A stretch of 64,000 nucleotides of DNA, taken from NCBI RefSeq assembly GCF_937425535.1, contig NZ_OW485601.1, positions 3,703,501-3,767,500 on the forward strand, written 5' to 3'. The notes beneath the pieces were generated by a model, which was not told the origin of the DNA, did no database searches, and was given only the letters and a program-made list of their open reading frames with translations. Position 1 is the first letter of the stretch, and each line of letters starts with the position of its first letter. This DNA is from Rhodovastum atsumiense (GTDB lineage Bacteria > Pseudomonadota > Alphaproteobacteria > Acetobacterales > Acetobacteraceae). The translations under genes were made by a program, and so were the position numbers. Of the stretch, positions 32,749 to 43,963 are shown one piece after another.

Positions 32749-34326
32749 TCAGACGGTCAGCAGTCCCCAGTGCTCGGCGGACGCCGTCAGGGAGGCGGGC
32801 GGGCCTTCCGTCGCCGTGTGCCCGGCCGAGAGCGTGATGGCGTGGGTGATGCGGTACGGCGTCGCCGGATCGGTCGAAACCGAATCGACCTGCAATTCCA
32901 GCCGTTCGATGCCGGAGATGTCGAGCCCATCCAGCCGGACATGCGCCCCGGTGGCGCGGGTGGCGTCGAAGGCCCGCGCGATGCGGCGGAACTCGGCGGC
33001 CAGCGCCTGTTCGGCGGCGGGTACCCGGTCGCTGACAATGAAGCGCAGCGTGTCCTGCCCCGGCCCGCCGGTGATCGTTTGCGGCGCGAAGGCGAAGCGG
33101 CCGTCGGGATGGACCAGCCCGGCGCCTTCCTTCAACACGATCAGGTCGTCGCCCGCGTCGCCGGCCAGCGTGTTGCTGCCGTCGCGGCCGGCGATCAGCA
33201 GGTCGTCGCCGGCGCCGCCCCGCAGCGTGTGCCGGCCGGGTCCGCTGGCGGCCAGCACGTCGTCGCCGGCCCCGCCGTCGAGCCGCGCGGTGCCGGCGCC
33301 GGCGAAGATGATGTCGGACCCGGCGCCACCCCGCACGGTGACGTCGCCGGCGCCGCCATAGATGGTGTCGGGTCCCGGTCCGCCCGCGATGGTGAGGCCC
33401 GTGCTCGCGTGCGGGGCGGCGAAGATGAAGCTGCCGCCCGGTGCCGCCTGGACCACGCTCCGGGTCGCGTCGGGAAGCTGCACGTCCCGCGTGCCCAGCA
33501 CCGCCTGCGCGAAGGCCGCCTGGATCGCGTGTGCGGCCGTCGTCGGATGGAGGTCGTCGAAGAACAGCACCTGGTTCGGCGCCAGCGTGGCGTGGCCGGC
33601 GGCGGCGTGGGTCAGCCAGGGCACGCTGGTGTCGGCCAGCCCGAAGGCGCGCGGATCCGCGGCGAGCGCCTGCGACAGGGCGGAGGCATCGACCAGCCGG
33701 ATATTCGTGCCGCTCGCCGCCAGTTGCCGCAGGCCGGCGTTGAACGCCTGTTCGAGGCGGCGGGTCTGGGCCTGTGCCGTGGTCCCGGCGGCGCGGACGC
33801 GCGGGGTGATGGAGAGATCGGGCAGGGTGAACAGCACGACCGGCCCGACGCCGGCCGTGCGCAGCCGCGCGATCGCGCCGCCGATGGCGGCGAGGCTGCG
33901 CGTGAGGACGGCCTGCGCCGAGGTCGGGTCCTTCGCCTGGCCGCTCTCCAGGTCATTCTTCAGGTCGTTGCTGCCGATATTGATCAGCGCCACGGTGCCG
34001 GGGGGCGGGGCGGCGCCGTGCAACCCGGCGATGTACCGGCCAACCTGGTCGGGCAGGTTGATCGGCAGCTTTCGCCCGGTGGCGGGATCGGTCGCCGTGC
34101 CCGGCGCCGCGGGGCTGGCGGTGGCGCCGCCGTACGCCGCATCGGTCAGGCGCGCCCCGGACCATGCGGCCAACTGCTCGGCGTAGACCGGCCCGTTGGA
34201 GAACCGCCCCTGCCAATAGGGCAGTCGTGGCTGGCCGATCCGTGCGAACAGGTTGCCGTTGTCGGACAGGCTGTCGCCGAAGACAACGAGATTGGTGAAA
34301 TCACCGGAAGTTCTGGGCATGTTCAC
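32749..34326 (-). CDS. GDSL/SGNH esterase with C-terminal RTX-like calcium-binding repeats
   Basis: A 525-residue protein. Residues about 10-280 are an SGNH hydrolase: block I FGDSLSDNG (Ser19), block III GSND at 118-121 and block V DDLHPT with the Asp/His pair near 257-260. Residues about 300-410 contain glycine/aspartate-rich nonapeptide-like repeats (GGPGPDTIYGGAG, GGAGDDVLA, GGAGDDLLI, GDAGDDLIV) that should bind Ca2+. There is no N-terminal signal peptide, and the C-terminus is beta-rich, which fits type I secretion. No ABC exporter is nearby. The start may be 34326 or the ATG two codons later. Confidence 0.88.
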   Translation of the reverse strand: MNMPRTSGDFTNLVVFGDSLSDNGNLFARIGQPRLPYWQGRFSNGPVYAEQLAAWSGARLTDAAYGGATASPAAPGTATDPATGRKLPINLPDQVGRYIAGLHGAAPPPGTVALINIGSNDLKNDLESGQAKDPTSAQAVLTRSLAAIGGAIARLRTAGVGPVVLFTLPDLSITPRVRAAGTTAQAQTRRLEQAFNAGLRQLAASGTNIRLVDASALSQALAADPRAFGLADTSVPWLTHAAAGHATLAPNQVLFFDDLHPTTAAHAIQAAFAQAVLGTRDVQLPDATRSVVQAAPGGSFIFAAPHASTGLTIAGGPGPDTIYGGAGDVTVRGGAGSDIIFAGAGTARLDGGAGDDVLAASGPGRHTLRGGAGDDLLIAGRDGSNTLAGDAGDDLIVLKEGAGLVHPDGRFAFAPQTITGGPGQDTLRFIVSDRVPAAEQALAAEFRRIARAFDATRATGAHVRLDGLDISGIERLELQVDSVSTDPATPYRITHAITLSAGHTATEGPPASLTASAEHWGLLTV

Positions 34327-34436
34327 GCCAATTGACTGGGGTGCCGTGAGCCATGCATAGCATATGAAACAAGATTATTTGGTGGAATGACGCTGATTCT
34401 ATATCGGTTCTGATGGTTTTTCTTATTGGTTGAGGA

Positions 34437-34460
34437 GTGGGGGCGGGATGCCGCCCCCAC
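34437..34460. terminator. GC hairpin after the hybrid kinase gene
   Basis: GTGGGGGCGG-GATG-CCGCCCCCAC, a perfect 10-bp stem with a four-base loop, lies 11 bases past the kinase stop on the minus strand. No U-run follows in that direction. It sits between the 3' end of the kinase gene and the upstream region of the GDSL esterase gene and may end kinase transcripts. Confidence 0.5.
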
Positions 34461-34470
34461 CGCCGCGCCG

Positions 34471-36768
34471 TCAATGATGCGCGGATGCCTGCTCGGGATG
34501 CCGGCTCGCCCGCGCCTTCTGCACCGCCGCGGTGATGCGGACGGCGAGGTCACGTCCCGCGACCGGCTTGCGGACGAAGGTGAAGGCGTCCGCGTCGGTC
34601 AGCGCGACGCGGGGGTCGGCGAAGCCGGTGAGCAGGAAGCAGGGCAGGCCGGGGCGCAGCGCCTGCGCCTTGCGGATCACCGCGAGCCCGTCCATGCCTT
34701 GCATGGAGTAGTCGGTCACGATGGCGTCGACCGGTTCGCCCGCGGAGAGCCGGGCGATCGCCTCTGGCCCGCCGGCGGCGGCCAGCGTGGCGACACCCAG
34801 GTCCTCGAGATCCGCCGCCAGCGTCTCGCGCACCATGTCGTCGTCATCGACCAGCATCACCTGCGAGGGCGCCGTCATCTCCGTCGTGCCGCCGGCGACC
34901 GGCGCCACCCCGGCACGCTCCGCCGCCTGGCGCAGCCACATGACGGCGGTGGTGCCCGCCCCCGGCCGGCTGGACAGCAGGAATGCCCCGCCGGCCTCCT
35001 CGGCGAAGCGGCGGACCATGGTCAGCCCGAGCCCGGATCCCTGGCCGGGGAGCTTGGTGGTGAAGAACGGCTCGCTCGCCCGCAGCAGCGTGGCCGCGTC
35101 CATGCCGGCGCCGGTGTCGGCGACGCTCAGCCGCACATAGCTGCCCGGGGCCAGGCCGGCCGGATGCGGGACGCCCGGCACCACCTGTTCCGGCTCGGCC
35201 GAGAGCACCAGCGTGCCGCCATCCGGCATCGCGTCGCGGGCGTTGGTGGCGAGGTTGACCAGGGCGGTTTCCAACTGTCCGCGATCGGCCACCAGGCGTG
35301 GCGCCCCCGCGGCGACCTCGGCCCGCACGTCGATCGTTTGGCCGAGCGTGTGCGCGAGGATCTCGCGGATGCCGGCGAGCATGTCGGCGGTCTCGACGGC
35401 CTCGGTGGAGCCAGGGACGCGGCGGGCGAAGGACAGCAGGCGCTGCGCCACCGAGGATCCGCGCGCGGCGGCATCGGCGACCCGGCGCGCGAGCCGCCCG
35501 GTCCGTTCCGGATCGCCCGGCCGCCGGGTGAGCAGGTCGGCCGCCCCTGACACCGTCTGGAAGATGTTGTTGAGGTCGTGCGCGATGCCGCCGGCGAGCT
35601 GGCCGAGCGCCTGCAGCGTCTGCGCCTGCGCCATCCGCTCGGCCAGGTCGTGCCGCTCGGCGAGGTTCTGGCCCTCGGCGATCACCCAGCTGATCTCGCC
35701 CGTGCCCGGGTCGCGCACCGAGCGGAGCGAGAAATCCACCAGCAGGCGGCGCTCGGCGTCTTCGGGAGGGGCGTCCCGGCGGCCCCCCGCCACTTCCCGG
35801 GCGGCCTGGCCGAGGCGCTGCCACATCCGCTCCGGCGGCGCGGCCGTGGCCTCGCCCGCGTTCCACGGCGCGGTGGCCTCCGCCGGCTCGGCCCCCGGCG
35901 AATCGTCGGTCATCACGCCGATGAACTGGAACTGGGAATCGAAGATGCCGCGGAAGCGCGTGCGCCGGGCGAGCATGATCTCGGTGATGTCCTGCTGCGC
36001 GGTGATCAGCCGCAGCGGGCTGCCGTCCTGGCGCAGGAACGCCTCGGCCCGCATCGACACCCACCGGATCGAGCCATCGGCGCGCTGGATGCGGAATTCC
36101 GACGCGGTGCTGCCGCCATGGCCGAGCATCCGCTCGATGATCGCGGCCATGCGCAGGCGGTCATCCGGATGCACCAGCATCAGCCATGCCTGGTCGGAGA
36201 TGTGGGTCTGGCCCTGGGGCAGGCCGTACAGCACCGCGAACCCCTCGGAGACCAGGGCCTGGTCGTCGGGATAGGCATGGTCGGACCAGGCGATGCCGCC
36301 GACCTGCTGCACCAGCCGCAGCCGGATCTCGTTGTCGCGTGCCTCGGTGTCGGCCAGGCGTTGGCGGGTGATGTCGGTCATGCTTTCCAGCACCTGGGCC
36401 TTGCCGCCCGCCGCGTCGCGTTGCAGCACCTGGTGCACCGCGACGATCACCTCGCTGCCGTCGCGCCGGCGCTGGCGCAGCTCGCCGCTCCATTCCCCGG
36501 CGCTCTGCAGCGCCGCCTCGATGCCGGCGGACGGCACCGGGAAGATGGTCTGCAGCAGCGCATGCGCCGGCTGGCCGATGGCGTCGAGCGCATCCCATCC
36601 ATAGAGGCGCCGGCATCCGTCCGACCACTGCCGGATGATGCCGCCATCGTCACGCACCATGACGGCAAGATCCATCATGCCGCGTGGTCCGGGGGGGTGA
36701 AGCGAAGGGGCATTGGCTGAGGAATGTGAAGGTGACCCTGGCTTCCGGGCCTTGGTGATGTTTTTCAT
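34471..36768 (-). CDS. PAS-rich hybrid histidine kinase with C-terminal receiver
   Basis: A 765-residue soluble kinase. Two or three PAS domains (about residues 30-140, 150-265 and 270-375) precede a HisKA domain with His397 in LAGGIAHDLNN, an HATPase domain (NLATNARDAMPDGG, GQGSGLGL) and a C-terminal receiver with VDDDD and phosphoacceptor VTDYSMQGMDG. There are no membrane helices, so it senses a cytoplasmic cue. The start at 36768 has GGAGAG six bases upstream; an ATG four codons earlier is in frame. No DNA-binding response regulator is adjacent, so its partner is elsewhere. Confidence 0.85.
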   Translation of the reverse strand: MKNITKARKPGSPSHSSANAPSLHPPGPRGMMDLAVMVRDDGGIIRQWSDGCRRLYGWDALDAIGQPAHALLQTIFPVPSAGIEAALQSAGEWSGELRQRRRDGSEVIVAVHQVLQRDAAGGKAQVLESMTDITRQRLADTEARDNEIRLRLVQQVGGIAWSDHAYPDDQALVSEGFAVLYGLPQGQTHISDQAWLMLVHPDDRLRMAAIIERMLGHGGSTASEFRIQRADGSIRWVSMRAEAFLRQDGSPLRLITAQQDITEIMLARRTRFRGIFDSQFQFIGVMTDDSPGAEPAEATAPWNAGEATAAPPERMWQRLGQAAREVAGGRRDAPPEDAERRLLVDFSLRSVRDPGTGEISWVIAEGQNLAERHDLAERMAQAQTLQALGQLAGGIAHDLNNIFQTVSGAADLLTRRPGDPERTGRLARRVADAAARGSSVAQRLLSFARRVPGSTEAVETADMLAGIREILAHTLGQTIDVRAEVAAGAPRLVADRGQLETALVNLATNARDAMPDGGTLVLSAEPEQVVPGVPHPAGLAPGSYVRLSVADTGAGMDAATLLRASEPFFTTKLPGQGSGLGLTMVRRFAEEAGGAFLLSSRPGAGTTAVMWLRQAAERAGVAPVAGGTTEMTAPSQVMLVDDDDMVRETLAADLEDLGVATLAAAGGPEAIARLSAGEPVDAIVTDYSMQGMDGLAVIRKAQALRPGLPCFLLTGFADPRVALTDADAFTFVRKPVAGRDLAVRITAAVQKARASRHPEQASAHH

Positions 36769-37157
36769 AAAACTCTCCATCCCTTCAAACACTGTGGCGG
36801 GCGCCGGCACGCGCGCGGATTCTCGCTGCGCGCCGCCAACTGTCAAGTAAAACGCGAATATTTTTGCGTGGTTTCATTCTATGGTATTGTGCTTTTGCTT
36901 GAGCATTGACTTCACGAAACTGAAGTCTTGCGAGAATGATTTGCAGATTTTCCGGAAAAATCTCTCTCTTATTGTGGGGATGTACCGGCCCATGGCCGCT
37001 TCTCCCGGTATGACGGCCTGTCGAAAAAATGAGGCGCTTGCGCCGACGCGGAGGCCGTCCCGACGATCACTTCCGGCGTGTCCGCGCCGGGCCCTTCTCC
37101 GATCGTGCCGCTGTGGTGTTATCCTCTCGCATCAAACGTCCAGGAGAAAATCGCGCA

Positions 37158-39098
<1,941 letters not shown>

Positions 39099-39290
39099 GA
39101 AGGCAAGGGCTCCGCCCTTGACCCGGCAGGGGCCACAAGGCCCCTGCACCCCAATCGCGCTGCGCGGCACAAGATCGGGTTCCAAGGGCCTGTGGCCCTT
39201 GGTGGAGGTCCAGGAGGCAAAGCCTCGTCGCGCGCAGGCGCGCATTCGCACGACGCAGGGTCCGGGGCAGCGCCCCGGGCAGCGTTGCGC
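39099..39290. repeat. Multi-hairpin intergenic repeat, copy D
   Basis: Begins directly after the synthetase stop. Its first 75 bases are nearly identical in order to copy A: AAGGGC/GCCCTT, then CAGGGGCC/GGCCCCTG, then CACCCCA and TCGCGCTGCGCGGCACA. CCAAGGGCC/GGCCCTTGG (39182-39202) and a partial CCAGGAGGC arm follow, and the copy ends with GGGGC/GCCCC. It lies between the synthetase and the following sensor kinase. Confidence 0.8.
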
Positions 39291-39371
39291 GGAACGGATC
39301 GCGTGCTATGTCAACCATCGCGGGTACGAACGGGATGGGGCGGGGGCATGGTCGGACGCGGCGTGGCTGTG

Positions 39372-41120
39372 ATGTCTCTCTCCTGGGCCACGACGCTGCG
39401 TCGCCCGCGCCTGGGCCGCCCGGTGACGATGCTGCGGCTGCTGCTGGTCGGCGTCATGGTGCTGCCGGCGCTCGCCTTTGGCCTCGGCGGTGTGCTGGCC
39501 TGGCGCGCGGCCGATCGGGAGGCGATGCAGGACCTGTGGCGGCGGGCCGACATCGCCGTCGAGAACGCCGAGCGGGTGTTCGAGACTCATCTGCTCATCC
39601 TGGGCGAGATCGAGCGGCTGACGCGCGGGCTGGACGATGCGGACATCGTCCGCCACGAACAGGAGATCCATGTGCGGCTGCGCGAGCTGATCGCCGGGCT
39701 GCCGCAGGTGTGGAACGTGTTCGTCTGGGGCCGTGACGGTCGTGTCCTGGCCACCGGCACGCAATTTCCGGCGCCGCCGGCCAATGCGTCGGACCGGGAA
39801 TATTTCCAGGTGCTGCAGGCGGGCGCGGCGGAGCCGCATGTCAGCCCGGTCATGACCGGCCGGCTCGACAACGTGCGGTTCTTCAATGTCTCCCGCCGTC
39901 GCGCCGGTCCGGTGCCCGGGTTCAACGGCCTCATCGGCGTCTCGATCAATCCCGGCTATTTCGAGCGCCGCTACCTCGAAACCGAGCTGGCCGCGCCGGA
40001 TGGCGGCGAGACCATGGCGCTGGTGCGCGCCGACAACGCGCTGCTCGCCGGCGCGCCGGCGGGGCTGCCGATGCTGCCGGTCACTCCGGCCACCGCGACC
40101 CGCGACACCCCGCCGGACCGGTTCGGCACCATCATGGGCGGCGCTGGCGAGACCGAGGGCCGTCGCTTCCTGGTGCACCAGGTCGGCACGCTGCCGCTCT
40201 ATGTCGTGGCCTCGGTGTCGCGGGGCGCGATCCGGCAGGCTTTCCTGGATGCCATGGTGGTGCCGGTGGGCTTCGGCGTGCCGGCGACGGCGGCGCTGGT
40301 CTGCCTCTCGGCGCTGACGCTGCGGCGCACGCTTGCCGCCGAGCGGGCCGAGGCGCAGGCCCGCGCCGAGCGGCAGGCCCGCGCGCAGGCGGAACAGGCG
40401 CTGGCCCAGGCAGCGCGGCTGGAGGCGGTCGGGCAGCTTGCCGCCGGCATGGCGCACGACTTCAACAACATCCTCGGCGCCGTCATGGGCGGGGTGGAGC
40501 GGATCCAGGCCCGTGCCCGCGCCGGCGCGATCGAGCAGATCGAGCCGATGACGCGCGCCATCCTCGATTCGGCGCGGCGCGGCGCGGAGATCACCCGCAG
40601 CGTCCTGCAATTCGCCCGCCCGCCGGCGGGGCCGGTCGCGGTGATCGATCCCGGTGTGATCATCGCCCACATGCAGGCGCTGCTGCCGCCCTTGCTCGGC
40701 CCCGCCACCCTGCTGCGGATCGGCCCGCACGAAGGGATCTGGGGGATCCGCGCCGAGGCGGGCCTGCTGGAAGCCGCCCTGGTCAACCTCGCGGTGAATG
40801 CGCGCGACGCCATGCCGCAGGGCGGGACGATCACCATCGGCGCGGCCAATCTCGCCGCCGGCGCCGCTGCGATCCCGCCGGGGCTGCAGCGGGAGATCGA
40901 CTGGGTGCGCCTCGCGGTCGCCGATACCGGGCCGGGATTCCCGGCCGGGACGCGCGAGCGTGCCTTCGAACCGTTCTTCACCACCAAGCCGCATGGCAAG
41001 GGCACCGGCCTCGGCCTCGCCCAGGTCTACGGCTTCACCCTGCAGGCAGGGGGGCTCGCGCGGATCGAGGACGCGACGGAGGGTGGTGCGGTGGTGGCGA
41101 TGTATTTCCCCCGCGCCTGA
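39372..41120 (+). CDS. Membrane sensor histidine kinase with dCache/PDC-type periplasmic domain
   Basis: A 582-residue kinase. Membrane helices lie at about residues 20-45 and 293-316 and flank a periplasmic PDC/dCache-like domain ([12 protein letters not shown] and [18 protein letters not shown] are typical of such domains). A coiled linker (320-350) leads to HisKA with His362 in [13 protein letters not shown], then HATPase with [14 protein letters not shown] and GTGLGL. No receiver is fused, unlike its neighbours, and no response regulator is adjacent. The start at 39372 is uncertain; an in-frame ATG at 39348 is equally possible. Confidence 0.85.
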   Translation: MSLSWATTLRRPRLGRPVTMLRLLLVGVMVLPALAFGLGGVLAWRAADREAMQDLWRRADIAVENAERVFETHLLILGEIERLTRGLDDADIVRHEQEIHVRLRELIAGLPQVWNVFVWGRDGRVLATGTQFPAPPANASDREYFQVLQAGAAEPHVSPVMTGRLDNVRFFNVSRRRAGPVPGFNGLIGVSINPGYFERRYLETELAAPDGGETMALVRADNALLAGAPAGLPMLPVTPATATRDTPPDRFGTIMGGAGETEGRRFLVHQVGTLPLYVVASVSRGAIRQAFLDAMVVPVGFGVPATAALVCLSALTLRRTLAAERAEAQARAERQARAQAEQALAQAARLEAVGQLAAGMAHDFNNILGAVMGGVERIQARARAGAIEQIEPMTRAILDSARRGAEITRSVLQFARPPAGPVAVIDPGVIIAHMQALLPPLLGPATLLRIGPHEGIWGIRAEAGLLEAALVNLAVNARDAMPQGGTITIGAANLAAGAAAIPPGLQREIDWVRLAVADTGPGFPAGTRERAFEPFFTTKPHGKGTGLGLAQVYGFTLQAGGLARIEDATEGGAVVAMYFPRA

Positions 41121-41153
41121 CGCGGACACGCCTGAAGCGGCGGGATGATGAAG

Positions 41154-41363
41154 CTATTTGCTGGCCGCGATCAGCTCGAGGGCCGGGGTCGGCAGGTCCG
41201 CGAGCGTGACCGCGCCATGGCGCGCCAGCACGGCGCGGAGGTACAGCAGGCCGCGCTGCTGCGCGATCTTCTCGGCCTGTTGCAGCAACGAACGGCGCCG
41301 GCGGCGGCTGCGCAGGTCGACGATCGGCTTCGTGGCGATGTGGAAAGCGCCAGCCAGGGTCAT
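41154..41363 (-). CDS. Small protein of unknown function, 69 aa
   Basis: A 69-residue basic protein with an RSRRRRRS stretch and a C-terminal helical half (RGLLYLRAVLARHGAVTLADLPTPALELI). No domain was recognised. The start at 41363 follows GAGGTG. The open frame continues upstream, but that part lacks the codon pattern. It lies just after the convergent sensor kinase. The charged patch might suggest nucleic-acid binding, but this is a guess. Confidence 0.45.
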   Translation of the reverse strand: MTLAGAFHIATKPIVDLRSRRRRRSLLQQAEKIAQQRGLLYLRAVLARHGAVTLADLPTPALELIAASK

Positions 41364-41854
41364 CAGCGGCACCTCGTGGTTCGAGTGAGAACGGGTTCGC
41401 GGCGTTCGGCCAGGGCCATTGCGGTATGGCAAGAACGGCCGGGGGTGTGAACCGCCCCGTGGCATCTCCGCCGGGCTTTTGCCGGCCGGGGCGATCACAA
41501 GAGCGGTATCTTCGGAAGGGATCCATGTGCATATCGATGATTGCTGTCCATGCGGCCATTCCATCGTCGGGGTGTGCAGGGACGCACGGTTGAACATCTG
41601 TGGTCGGGCACGCTCTTCACAACCGCGCGCGCGCGGGTCGCCATGTCGCCGTCATGGGGGAATGTTGCTGACGGAAAAAGCAGGTTTTGCGGACGCGAGG
41701 CCGGGAATCCGGCGCTTTCCAGGACAGGGAAGGGAACGGTTCACGCCCGCTGCGGCAGTGTCGTTCGATGCAATGTGATCCTGGCGCGATCCGTGCCGTT
41801 CTGCCGGCGGGGGCGCGATTGACGGTCGGTGCCGCGGTTTATAGAGGCAAGGGA
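41364..41854. other. Intergenic stretch upstream of ihfA without a supported gene
   Basis: Overlapping open frames on both strands (up to about 120 codons) have no domain or ribosome-binding site. GC content falls slightly toward 41,830-41,854 (GGTTTATAGAGG), which may be the ihfA promoter. No hairpins or repeats of the kind found elsewhere in the window are present. Confidence 0.45.
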
Positions 41855-42175
41855 ATGAGCACACTGACCCGCGCCCATCTGACCGAAAAACTCCATACGG
41901 AAGTTGGCCTTTCGCAAAGCGAATGCGCCAACCTGCTGGAAGCCGTGCTGGAACGGGTGGCGAGCACGCTGGAAGCCGGTGAGTCGGTGAAGATCAGCGG
42001 CTTCGCGACTTTCGCGGTGCGGCAGAAAGGCCAGCGCATCGGCCGCAATCCGAAGACGCTCGCGGAAGTGCCGATCCTGCCGCGGCGCGTGGTGACCTTC
42101 CGTCCGAGCCAGACGCTGAAGGCCCGCGTCAATCATGCCACGCCACTGCGGGAAGACGAGGAGGAGGAAGACTGA
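41855..42175 (+). CDS. ihfA: Integration host factor subunit alpha
   Basis: A 106-residue HU/IHF-family DNA-bending protein. Residues about 1-45 form the helical dimerisation part ([28 protein letters not shown]). The beta-arm region carries the diagnostic GRNPKT followed by [20 protein letters not shown], which marks the IHF-alpha type rather than HU. A short acidic tail (EDEEEED) extends beyond the usual end. In most genomes ihfA lies beside pheT and merR-type genes; here it stands alone, and convergent to a lipoprotein gene. A small GC hairpin (42182-42197) follows the stop. Confidence 0.92.
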   Translation: MSTLTRAHLTEKLHTEVGLSQSECANLLEAVLERVASTLEAGESVKISGFATFAVRQKGQRIGRNPKTLAEVPILPRRVVTFRPSQTLKARVNHATPLREDEEEED

Positions 42176-42187
42176 TCCCCCGCGGCC

Positions 42188-42685
42188 TCAGGGCCGCACG
42201 GTCAGGGTGATCTCGTCACGGAAGGTGATGGGGCCATCGAAGACGACCCTGACCCGGTAGGTGCCCGCCGCCGCCGTGGCGGGCACGGTGATGCGTGAAT
42301 CGACGATCCAGCGCCCCGGCCGCAGCCGCGCCTGCGGCACCGTTTCCGAACCGATCACCACTGCGTCGCGCAGCACCTGGGTGCGCAGCCGTCCGGTCAG
42401 CGGCTTCTGGCCGGGCGGCAGGCACAGCGCGTAGACGAAGCGATGGCTGACGCCGCCGCCGGGGGCGACGGTGGCCGGCACCAGCTCATGCGTGACCACC
42501 CGCAGCAGGGGCAGGCGGTGCGTCGCGCAGCCCAGCTCGGCCCAGACGGCCGCGGGGTCCGCATCCGGCTTTTCCCCCGGCGTGCGGTCCGTATGCAGCG
42601 GGGCGGCGACGCAACCGCCCAGCCAGAGCCCGCACCCAAGCAGCAGGGCGGCGACCCGCGCCACGGGGGGATGCGACAGGGACAT
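42188..42685 (-). CDS. Putative lipoprotein, coupled to an FHA-domain protein
   Basis: A 165-residue protein with a lipoprotein signal: a hydrophobic stretch at residues 10-22 and the lipobox LGGC, with acylated Cys25. The mature part has two further cysteines and a beta-sandwich-like C-terminus (GTYRVRVVFDGPITFRDEITLTV), so an Ig-like fold is plausible. No family was recognised. Its start overlaps the stop of the FHA gene by four bases (ATGA), which implies coupled translation and a joint envelope role. A lipoprotein made with a membrane-bound FHA protein recalls type VI secretion accessory modules, but no core T6SS genes are present. Confidence 0.7.
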   Translation of the reverse strand: MSLSHPPVARVAALLLGCGLWLGGCVAAPLHTDRTPGEKPDADPAAVWAELGCATHRLPLLRVVTHELVPATVAPGGGVSHRFVYALCLPPGQKPLTGRLRTQVLRDAVVIGSETVPQARLRPGRWIVDSRITVPATAAAGTYRVRVVFDGPITFRDEITLTVRP

Positions 42686-43638
42686 CAGCGCGGCTGCGGG
42701 ATGCCCCATCCCGGGACGATCTCCCAGCCTGGCGCCTTCTTCTCGCGGGGGGAGGCCGCGCGCTTCGGCCCGTGCGGCGCCGCCCGGTCGGGCGCGGGCT
42801 GGACGGCGGCGAGCCGGGGCGGTGGCATCGGGACTGCCAGCGGCACGGGTGGCCGGGGCTGCGCGGGCTGCGCCGTGTCCGTCCGCTGCCCCTCCGTCGT
42901 GCCCTGGTCGGGCTCCGGCGGTGCGGCCGGCAGCCCGGCCGGGGGGCGGTCGGGGGGGGCGTCATGGAAGGACAGCGGCAGTGCCATGGGCGGTGCCGGA
43001 CGGACGGGGGGCGGTCGCCCCGGGGTTATCAGCGCCAGTCCCAGCCCGGCCCCGATGGCACCAAGGATCGCCGCGAGGCCGATGCGGGCGGTCAGGCGGC
43101 CCGGCGGCCAGAGGCCGGCCAGCATGTGCCCGGCCGGCCCGCGGCCGCCGGGCATGGGGGCGATCGCGTCGAAGATCGGCGGGATGGGGGGGAATGTGTC
43201 GTCGTCCGGCGGGACGGCCGGGCGCGGCGCCGGCGCGGCGGGGCGCGGATCGAGGTCGAAGATGAAACCCGGCCCGCCGGCGGCTCCCAGCCGGACCTCG
43301 TCGCCCGGGCGCAGCACGGCCTGTCCGGGTACCCGCCTGCCGTTGATGAACAGGCCGTTGCGGCGGTCCAGTTCGACCAGCCGGAACCGTGGCACCGCGC
43401 CTGGCTCGATGACGATCCTGCCGGCACGGCCGCCGGAGCGCCCGGCCCGCGGCGGATCGGCCGGCGGTGGATCGGGCGGCAGGGGATCGGTCAGCGGGGG
43501 ATCGCCCGGGTCGGGATCGGGACGGATGCCGACGCGCGGGCCGCTTTCGAGCAGCAGCCCGGTGATCCGCGCGAGCGGGAAGGCCTCGACCAGGGGAGGC
43601 TGCGGGCCGGCCAGGTGCCGGATGACGATGCGCGTCAT
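42685..43638 (-). CDS. FHA-domain transmembrane protein
   Basis: A 317-residue protein. Residues about 1-130 contain an FHA phosphothreonine-binding domain: RVGIRPDP near 35-42 and NGLFINGRRVPGQAVLRPGDEVRLG at 94-118. A proline-rich insertion (45-65) splits the core. A single transmembrane helix lies at about 184-205, followed by a long proline/alanine-rich tail. The predicted layout is cytoplasmic FHA with a periplasmic proline-rich arm. It is translationally coupled to the lipoprotein gene. The divergent HisKA_2 kinase at 43964 is a histidine kinase, not a Ser/Thr kinase, so the phosphorylated partner is unknown. Confidence 0.75.
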   Translation of the reverse strand: MTRIVIRHLAGPQPPLVEAFPLARITGLLLESGPRVGIRPDPDPGDPPLTDPLPPDPPPADPPRAGRSGGRAGRIVIEPGAVPRFRLVELDRRNGLFINGRRVPGQAVLRPGDEVRLGAAGGPGFIFDLDPRPAAPAPRPAVPPDDDTFPPIPPIFDAIAPMPGGRGPAGHMLAGLWPPGRLTARIGLAAILGAIGAGLGLALITPGRPPPVRPAPPMALPLSFHDAPPDRPPAGLPAAPPEPDQGTTEGQRTDTAQPAQPRPPVPLAVPMPPPRLAAVQPAPDRAAPHGPKRAASPREKKAPGWEIVPGWGIPQPR

Positions 43639-43963
43639 GCGAGGAATCCCGGTAACGCCACGAAAGCCGTGCGGAAGAAAAGCTGCGTCGGTCGCGCGTT
43701 CCGAAGCGAGGCGGGGCGCATGGGGCGGCGGCACTTTGGTCGCATTGACGCCACCGCAGCAACAGCCGTGTTGCTCACAAGCAGGCGAAGATCCGCCTTC
43801 GCCCGCCCACCGTTGGTGCGTCCGGTCCGGGCGGAGAGCCATTTCCCTGTTCTACTTTCAATTTATCATGAGCACCGGTCCGCGGCCCGCGCGCGATGCC
43901 AAATTTCCTTGCCGCCGGCTTCATGCCGGGCTCGGATCGTCGCCTGCGGAGGAAGACGAGAAC
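43639..43963. other. Divergent intergenic region between FHA and HisKA_2 kinase genes
   Basis: This 325-bp gap should hold both promoters. An AT-richer patch near 43,850-43,870 (TCAATTTATCATG) could be a -10 region for the kinase. Open frames crossing it are continuations of the antisense frames of the neighbouring genes. A GGAAC-type stress promoter was looked for and not found. Confidence 0.4.

Noticed and set aside
41419-41778. A 119-codon open frame upstream of ihfA
   Set aside because: No ribosome-binding site, no domain and a composition unlike neighbouring genes.
42443-43963. Upstream extension of the HisKA_2 kinase frame by 507 codons
   Set aside because: It runs antisense through the FHA and lipoprotein genes and has no similarity; the strong ribosome-binding site at 43,950 marks the real start.
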